Origin: Ligustrum vulgare
Lineage: Eukaryota; Streptophyta; Magnoliopsida; Lamiales; Oleaceae
Reading direction: 5' to 3'
Assembly (NCBI GenBank): GCA_963555705.1
Contig: OY743184.1
Coordinates: 19,333,859 to 19,397,858 of the forward strand
DNA length: 64,000 bases
Positions 56,825 through 64,000 of this stretch are shown piece after piece; the first letter of the stretch is position 1, and every line of letters begins with the position of its first letter. The position numbers and the translations under genes were made by a program. A model generated the notes under the pieces. The model did not search any database. It saw nothing but the letters and a program-made list of their open reading frames with translations, and had not been told where the DNA came from.

Positions 56825-57470
56825 TCAATCGTAATGGATGAATATAGATGTCAAAAAGATTACATTAGTGGATAAAATGTAATGGACTATTTTTGGTGAA
56901 CTTTTTTCAGACACAATAAATTTGGTAGTCCATTCAATGTGCTCTAGATAGATACTTGGATGGGCTTTATTTTTGACTGATTTTGCTGCCATGACATTTA
57001 ACAAAAAACAATGGTTATTATCATACTAGAACTGTAAACTATGGAATTACAATAAAAGATCATACATGAAGAGAGAAGTATAGAATATACACAAAGTAAT
57101 TACACATTCCCCGTGTACAGGTAGGTATAAAGTTTAGAAAATAGTTTAGGCCATTTAAAGATGGGGCTAATTTCAAAAATTATTACTCAAGTTTCAACGA
57201 AATTTCAAATATGTCACTAAAGTTCAATCATTACACAATTTGCACTCAAGTTCCAATTGGTTACTCAAAATGCTTTTTTTTTTTTTTTAATCCAAAAATT
57301 GGCGCAAACAATCCCTAATGTTTGGGAAATAGTTAAAATGGTTCTTAATATTTTATTTTGATGCAAAAGCCGCCATTATTTTTTGTCTAAATTAAAAAAA
57401 ATGGCCATTTTATTTAAATAACCAATATATTCTTATTTTAATAGAAAATTTACAATTAATAAGTCTTAAT

Positions 57471-60244
57471 TGTTTGCTAACCGCAAGTGTACTGATCGCA
57501 CGAGTAATATAATGGATGCGAGTCCAAGTATTAATCCCACGAGAATTGTGTAAATTTTATTTTAGATTATATTCCTTAACTGAAACTAAGAAAATTTTGA
57601 TTTGAGAATTTTGTTTTAAAAACTAAACTAACAATTAAATTAAAAGGCAATGAAAATTTGATTTGTTAAAGTGATTAAATGAATTTGTTAGAATTAGAAT
57701 TATGAATCCACTCTAATCCTATCATCCATGTGTTAGAACATTTAACAACAATTATGGGGAGTTGAAAATCCGCATTCATATAGTTATTTATGTCCCCTTT
57801 CGAGCGATGCATAAAAACCTTTTTTCATAAGAGATTAGATTATATTTCTATGACCAATCCAAACATGAAGAAAAGCATTAACAAATAATGAACACTTTTT
57901 GGGATAACACAAAGCATATGGGTATATTTCAATCTCCTATCGAACTTTGTGGTAATTAATCAAAGTCTAATAACTTCCTACTATTTCGAACATAGAAAAT
58001 TATCATAAACATCAATAATTATGCTTCCACAATTATAGATAAAAATAAAAACATAATTAATTGCATCAAATCCATGAATTGTATAAAATAAACATAGAGT
58101 CAAAACATGGAATCAAGAATTAAAGCTTCATCACAATCCTAACAATGAAAACATAGCCTGGAAACATAATTGAATAGAAATCACAAGAAAAATAAAATGA
58201 TGTCACCTTATTCATCTTCTTAATCTTTGGTCTTCAATTTTGCTTTCGGCTTTGCATGGATTCCCCAGCACTTCGATAGCATTTTGGCATGAATTATATG
58301 ACAATTCAGAACCTCAAATGTGTTTATGCTTTTCATCCTTTGTAGGAGCCAAAAATTGGTTGAAAATCACTTCCAAATTGGTTTTCAAAAGAGTTCCAAA
58401 CGAATTAGGAAAGTTAGGGGACGTTATCTTTGTGTTTCGATTTTGAATTTTGAGTTTTGGATTTTGTTTTGAATTTTGAATTTTGGTTGTTTGTTTTGGG
58501 ATTGCTAAAAACATGTTCTCTTTATGATTTTGGAAAAATGTTTTTAAAAATAGAAAACGGAAAATACGTTTATTTTGTAATTTTTTGATATATTTATTTG
58601 TGATATTTTATATGTAAAAAATGATTGATTTGTTGAATTACATTAATTTTAATGTTAATAAATTAGTTAGTTCTCTATGTCAATAAATTCATCATTAATA
58701 TTGTTTCAGCTAAACAAAAATTTAACCTCATACCAACAAAATCTTAACATGGATCTATATATAATTACAAAATAACATAAGAACTTCAAGTGAAGGAAGT
58801 GTCTCACATTTACAAAAAAAAATCTTAACATGGATCTATATAATGGCAAAATAAAATAATAATTTTAAGTGAAAGAAGTGTCTCACTTTTACAAAAAAAT
58901 AAAATAATAAATAAATAAATATAATTTACAAAAAAAAAAATCTTAAAATGGATCTATATATAATGGCAAAATAACATAAGAATTTCAAATGAATGAAGTG
59001 TTTCACTTTTACAAAAAAAAATAATAATAATAATTTACAAAAAAAAAAAAAAAAAAAAATCTTAACATGGATCTATATATAATGACAAAATAACATAAGA
59101 ACTTCAAGTGAAGGAAGTGTCTCACTTTTACAAAAAAATAAAATAATAATAATTTACAAAAATAAAAAAAAAAATCTTAATATGGATCTATATATAATGA
59201 CAAAATAAGATAAGAACTTCAAGTGAAGGAAATGTCTCACATTTTAAAAAATAATAATAAATAAATTACAAAAAAAAAAATCTTAACATAGATCTATATA
59301 TAATGGCAAAATAATATAAGAATTTCAGGTGAAGGAAGTATCTCACATTTACCAAAAAAAAAAAATCAAAAACACGAGTTTTGGTCGTTTTGGACTTTTT
59401 AACACAAAATATCCAAAACGCAATAAACTCGTTTTGAGTTTCCTTTATATATTTTTTGGTGTTTTGGAAAACGCGTTTCTGAAAATGGGTAAAGTGAATG
59501 CGTTTTCGATATTTCCAAAAATTGAAAACTCAAAATGGGCTCAAAACAGCAAAGAGAACGGGGCCCATTTTCAAGGGATTTTTTGGTCTCTGCACTTCAT
59601 TCAATTTTTTGATCATATCTTTCTATTCATTTATCCGATTGAGGTGATTCAAAGCGCATTAGAAAGAAAACTTAAAGGGATACAATTCTTCCGAAGATAA
59701 GATTTTCCTAGTTCGAATGTTTACTACCCCTAAATTAGGTTTCAAAGTCTGACTAAAAATTTGTCCAGAATCTTGTGCGGTTAGAATTAATTTATGGTAA
59801 TATTCTTACCATATTTCATTCATTTTTGACTTCTACTTGCATCCAATTGTCTCCTAAAAATCCTCAAGTATCTTATCGTAGTCCGAATCAACCATTGAAT
59901 ATTTACAATTTGATCTTTCTTCATTTGATTCATACACTTTTGTCCTTGAGCTTCTAACTTTTTTCACTCTCAATAATCTTCAATTGAGTCCTTGAATTTA
60001 TGATTTCTTCTACTTCTGATCCACATTAATGGTCGATTGACCTCTTCAACTGCTAGTTTGTACAATTTAGCTCTAGTTATCATCCAATTATTCCTTATTT
60101 GCTTCAACTATATCATTTTCTTAACTTTGAGATCATTTCTGACATATAAATAAATAATAACCAAATCAACAGCAAATATTCTAAAACGATGAAAATAAAT
60201 TCTACTTTTTGGCATGGAAATAAGCGTATAAAATACACTTATCA
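57471..60244 (-). mobile_element. Second solo LTR, enlarged by a tandem array
   Basis: 2774 bp, TGTTTGCTAACCGC...ACTTATCA on the plus strand, flanked by ttaat (57466-57470) and ttaaa (60245-60249), 4 of 5 identical. 59600-59820 matches 49365-49580 of the other solo LTR (tctttctattc, atccgattgaggtgattcaa, cttgtgcggtt). It is ~1.1 kb longer, partly through the array at 58738-59355. Confidence 0.88.
58738..59355 (+). repeat. Six-unit tandem array, ~90-120 bp period
   Basis: Units begin near 58739, 58821, 58939, 59059, 59173 and 59279. Each has aatcttaacatggatctata, ...ataacataagaacttcaagtg, ...aaggaagtgtctcac, then an A-rich spacer of variable length. Confidence 0.92.
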
Positions 60245-61494
60245 TTAAAGTTTGCAAAAGTACAATTGGGTATGTTAATTACTTTGTTTTTTATATTTAA
60301 TTAATTAAATTTTTCGATTAATTTTCTTCATTAGATTTCATTGATCAAATGGATAATATACATATAAATTTGTTTGTATAATTTTAAAAAAATTATGAAA
60401 TAAACTAAATTAATATATGTTTGGAATATTTTTTTTAAAAAAAGAAATTGGTTTTTGAAAAAAAAAAATCATTTTCTTACTTGAATAAATTTCTTCCAAA
60501 ATCAAGTGAATTTTATTATTATTATTATGTGTCAGAATTAGAAAAAAGTTATGGGTCCCTTTAAAGTTTATGTTCATAAATGAATTTTGGAATAATGATT
60601 TAAAAAAGGCTATTACAATCAAATATTAATTTAATTTAGTTCATATTAATTCGTAAATTATAAAATGGATAATAACGGGTTATTTATTTATTTTATTTAT
60701 TTTTAATTAAGATTTTATAGATCCAATGGATAGTATACATATATTTTTTCTTTTATTTTTTGTACAATTTATGAATTATTATGAACTAAATTAAATTAAA
60801 ATTTGTTTGTAATAGTTTTTTGAAAAATCATTTCCCCCAAATTCATTTTCAAACGCACTTTTTAAAGGGACCCATGAAATTTTCCTAATTTTTAACCAAC
60901 ATTCTATTAAAAAAAAAAGGTCTATTTTTCACTTCATTTTTTAAGAGATTTATTCAAGTACAAAAATAACTTTTTCGTTTTCAAAAATCAATTTCTTTAA
61001 AAAATATATTCCAAAAAAAAATATCAATTTGATTTATTTCATAATAATTTTTAGATTATACAAAAAAAATTATATGTTTTTTAATCATTTGATCAATAAA
61101 ATCCTAATGAAAAAACCAATCTACTAATTTTAGTTAATTAAATATAAAAAATAAAGTTACGAACATATCTAATTGTACTTTTACAAATGTTATGACTCAG
61201 TTTTAAAATTTTCTATTAAAAATATGAATATATTAGTCATTTAAATAATAATAAAAAAGACAAATTTTATTAATTTAGACAAAAAATTAACGACTTTTAC
61301 ATCAAAATAAAACATTAAGGATCATTTTAGCGATTTTTCAAACATAAGGGATTGTTTGTACCAATTTTTGGATACGAATGTCAACAAAATGACACTTTTA
61401 GTAATCAATTGAAACATGACATATTGTGTAACGATTGAACTTTAATGACATATTTGAAATTTTGTCGAAATTTGAGTGATATTTTGTGAAATTA

Positions 61495-61497
<3 letters not shown>

Positions 61498-61536
<39 letters not shown>
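61498..61536. repeat. (AT)n microsatellite
   Basis: About 19 AT units at the right edge of the foldback element. Confidence 0.95.
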
Positions 61537-61538
<2 letters not shown>

Positions 61539-61593
61539 CTTTATGTGAAGTTTTAATGTAGTAGTATTGTTGATAAGATGCATAATACATATA

Positions 61594-61620
61594 CTAGTGG
61601 TGACTTGTGCGTTGCACGAG
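61594..61620 (-). mobile_element. Helitron-like 3' end, site 2
   Basis: Minus strand: hairpin arms 61620-61604 (cttgtgc/gcacgag, one G-T pair), spacer, CTAG (61597-61594), T. Confidence 0.5.
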
Positions 61621-61776
61621 CTTTGATTTTTAGCTCGTTTTATTAATGTTGAACGTAAATTACTTTAAATTTAAGTATGCAACTTTGTCTTATTTGCTAT
61701 TATATATGTATCATTTGTTTACACTATAATGTAAAAAGACCCACAAATTCGGAAGTTGAAATATATTAATTATATA

Positions 61777-61804
61777 CTAGTTGTCCAAACGTGCTTTGCA
61801 CGTT
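61777..61804 (-). mobile_element. Helitron-like 3' end, site 3
   Basis: Minus strand: perfect 7-bp hairpin (aacgtgc/gcacgtt, 61788-61804), spacer, CTAG (61780-61777), then T. Confidence 0.55.
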
Positions 61805-62450
61805 AAATAATTCATATAAAGTAATTTTCAAAAATTATATATGGCAAAAAATTATTTAAGTTTTTTATCAAGGAAATTAGCCAAACATGCAAGACAAATT
61901 GAACTAAGGAAATCTAATAACTTTTTACATTTAAACAAAATTTCTGAGACCATATTGTACTATCTCAATCAAGACATTGACTTGATTCACTTATTTGATT
62001 AAAGCAAATATGTACATTCCGTTTAAAGTTCGACTAGTCGAAGACACTTACATAAGTTCAACGATCACAACTCGACACTTTAAAGTTCTGTTATCGATCA
62101 AATATATGAGCATAAGTTTAGTGACCATTAAGAAAATTAAATCTAATGTACTATGTTTAACATTGAATTGTAAATATCTCGTCACGTGGATTTTTTACAA
62201 TTCAAATTAGTTAGTGAATTTTTCAACAAAATAGTATGATTATAAATTTCTGGTGGTAGAGCAATACACGAAATCCAGGGAAGAAAATAGGGGTTGGTCG
62301 AATTAAGTGTGGGATTGGATATTCTTTAGTCAAAGTGGATTATGATTTGTAGGAAGCATTCGTTTCTGTTGATTCCAATGGTAGACTGAATCATTTTATG
62401 TCAGACTTAACAGTACAAAGGGTAAAAGACCAAATATTACAAAATAAAAT
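61805..62450. other. Non-coding
   Basis: AT-rich, no gene recognised. Confidence 0.5.
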
Positions 62451-62628
62451 ATCTCCGTTTCATAAAAGCATATTTTTTGATTTATAAATCAATTTATAAA
62501 TCACATAATTTTACAAATCACTTTTTAATCATACATATTTTCTCTCTTCAATTTTTAACCAATATTTTTTACCTCAAAATCATAAATAAACCAGTTTATA
62601 ATCAAACAGTGCTACCAAACAGAATCGC
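62451..62628. mobile_element. AT-rich MITE, copy 3 of 4
   Basis: Contains gatttataaatcaatttataaa, tcactttttaatcatac, ctcaaaatcataaataaacc, aaacagtgctaccaaac. Adjacent to copy 4 in the same orientation. Confidence 0.7.
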
Positions 62629-62636
62629 AAAGTTTT

Positions 62637-62798
62637 AGCGTCCTTTTTTGGTTTATAAATTAATTTATAAATCACATAATTTTCCAAATCACTTTTTAAT
62701 CACACATTTCTCTTTCTCCAATTTTCAACCACTACTTTTTAACTCAAAATAAAAAATAAATCAATTTATAAACCAAACAGTGTTATCAAACGGAGACT
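62637..62798. mobile_element. AT-rich MITE, copy 4 of 4
   Basis: The best-preserved copy: starts agcgtccttttttggtttataaatt and ends aatttataaaccaaacagtg, ttatcaaacggagact, so the ends are imperfect inverted repeats of ~30 bp. Confidence 0.75.
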
Positions 62799-63290
62799 TA
62801 AATACAACAAATTTAAGAATTTAAAGTAGAATAATTTGCTCAAGATACAATAAATAATATTAAAAAATGGAATATTAATCACCAAAATATAGCTAATAGG
62901 AAGAGTACTAAAGCAACAATAAGCTATTTACAAGTTGAAGATAAAGGTAACGGTTGCTTTATCCCTCATGACACGCAAAAGTTAGAATACTCTGCATGAT
63001 AAAAATATCAGCATTATTTTGAACAATTAACCTTCAAATAAGGCAAAGTGCCAATCAAGTTCTTATAGTCACTCTCGTTAATTTGTACATATCCATGATA
63101 AATAAAGGTAGACATGCCTAAAGTTCAAAAGTAGACAACTAAAATAGATACATACGAAGATCTCAACATTGGATGGTAATGTTGAAAGCCTTCCTTACGT
63201 GGTTAATCTCCTTTTGGACGAAAATGAAGATTAAATGAGTGGGATATATTAAAAGAGTGTGTTATGATATTCATTTGTGATAGTGGCTAC
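62799..63290. other. Non-coding
   Basis: AT-rich, no gene recognised. Confidence 0.5.

Positions 63291-63375
<85 letters not shown>
63291..63375. repeat. (TTA)n microsatellite
   Basis: About 28 uninterrupted TTA units. The poly-Leu frame across it is an artefact. Confidence 0.97.
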
Positions 63376-63899
63376 CTCATCTTATCTTATGTTTCATTAA
63401 TATTATTTTAATATATGAAAGATATTATCTTACATATCTTACATGATCTTACATGAATATACCTGCAGAAATCAGTAAGTAGTTACATTTCTAACTATAT
63501 TAATATCCTATCTTTTATTAATCATCATCATCCTCCTCCTCCTCCTCAATAGATTTGATAGTTGTATTAGCATGCACATTGAGAATTTCAGACTTATGTA
63601 CAATAAATTTGTACACTACTACAATAGACATAACTAATGAATACACAAGTATATCAGTGGTTTTTGGTCATATCTTAAAATTTTTAGGTTTAGGAAAAGC
63701 TACATTAGTCAAACATTCACATATATTTAAGTATTTATAGTTAGGTTTGTGACATTTCCATAACTCATAAGATATCTTATGCATTTTTTGATGCGGTAGT
63801 TTGTTGCAAATTTAACTGACAGAAAGCAAAGCTCCTCTCACAAGTTCTGCGAACTATGGTAAGCCTGAATTTATCAACATAGCATTCATCATATCCTTC
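63376..63899. other. Non-coding
   Basis: No gene. Contains cat and cctcctcctcc short repeats near 63522-63547. Confidence 0.5.
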
Positions 63900-64000
63900 T
63901 GTAGCGCCTCGAGTTCTAAATATCCGGTTCACCACGTCATCGTCTAATCTAATTTTTCAAATAATATTTTTTTGCGGAAGAAATAACTGAAATTCATCTT
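63900..64000 (+). mobile_element. Possible LTR start at the right edge
   Basis: TGTAGCGCCTCGAGTTC followed by ...tttttttgcggaag resembles the beginning of Tekay-type LTRs (TGTAACGxCCCGA). Cut off by the window end. Confidence 0.3.

Larger units (their letters stand above)
57165..61495. mobile_element. Long inverted-repeat (foldback) element, interrupted
   Basis: The left arm (57165-57470 plus 60245-60570) is the inverted counterpart of the right arm (~60860-61495), each ~630 bp and ~80% alike. Matching phrases include caaatatgtcactaaagttcaat, ccaaaaattggcgcaaacaatccc, gcaaaagtacaattgggtatg and cattgatcaaatgga. An ~290-bp centre lies between. The solo LTR 57471-60244 sits in the left arm. No transposase is seen. 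Confidence 0.8.

Noticed and set aside
58738..59355. Regular repeat array as a CRISPR-like structure
   Set aside because: Units are long and tandem with A-rich spacers, in plant LTR sequence; no cas genes or unique spacers.
63264..63446. 60-codon ORF with a long poly-Leu stretch
   Set aside because: It is the translation of the (TTA)n microsatellite, with no sign of a gene.

Overview
The window is nuclear DNA of a flowering plant, almost certainly a eudicot. It is AT-rich, has few and scattered genes, and is filled by nested, mostly broken transposable elements of plant lineages: Ty3/Gypsy Tekay, Athila-like, Tat-like and CRM/Galadriel-like, Ty1/Copia, Mutator-like, Helitron-like, hAT-like and MITEs. 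There is no prokaryotic gene organisation, no CRISPR array and no recognisable tRNA gene. I found no convincing new molecular system; the most informative content is the structure and history of the elements.

Layout. 1-621 (-): the 5' part of an APS kinase (APK) gene that runs off the left edge, with a hAT-like terminus in its intron. 1647-3811 (+): a broken FAR1/FHY3-type gene. 5610-7601 (+): a truncated Mutator transposase gene. 8154-14143 (+): an Athila-like retrotransposon, 3' truncated inside integrase. 15355-23774 (+): a structurally complete Tekay-type chromovirus with apparently identical 1669-bp LTRs and a perfect TAATG target duplication, carrying one nonsense codon and one integrase active-site change. 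24130-28854 (-): a Gypsy element lacking RT/RNase H. 29142-29531 (-): a GCK-domain gene with no ATG. 30187-34172: an LTR fragment and a gag-only Copia derivative. 35790-36440: a plastid-like 23S rRNA fragment followed by a Copia RT fragment. 36545-36703: a foldback MITE. 39757-40832 (+): an ADA1/TADA1 (SAGA subunit) coding region with N-terminal lesions.

41295-56340 (-) is a 15-kb nest. The outer element is a Tat-lineage Gypsy element with a second RNase H. It was hit inside integrase by another RT-less Gypsy element (43651-47605), and at the end of the second RNase H by a solo LTR (48361-50035) with a perfect TCTAC duplication. 56341-64000 is non-genic: a 160-bp Mutator-type MITE with an 11-bp duplication, three Helitron-like 3' ends, a long inverted-repeat element split by a second solo LTR of the same family, a (TTA)n microsatellite, two AT-rich MITE copies, and a possible LTR start at the right edge.

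The host genes (APK, sulfate assimilation; ADA1, the SAGA coactivator; the GCK protein) are unrelated in function and simply survive between the elements. Coordinates come from reading by eye; exact element ends are given where TG..CA termini, target duplications or a pair of LTRs allowed it.
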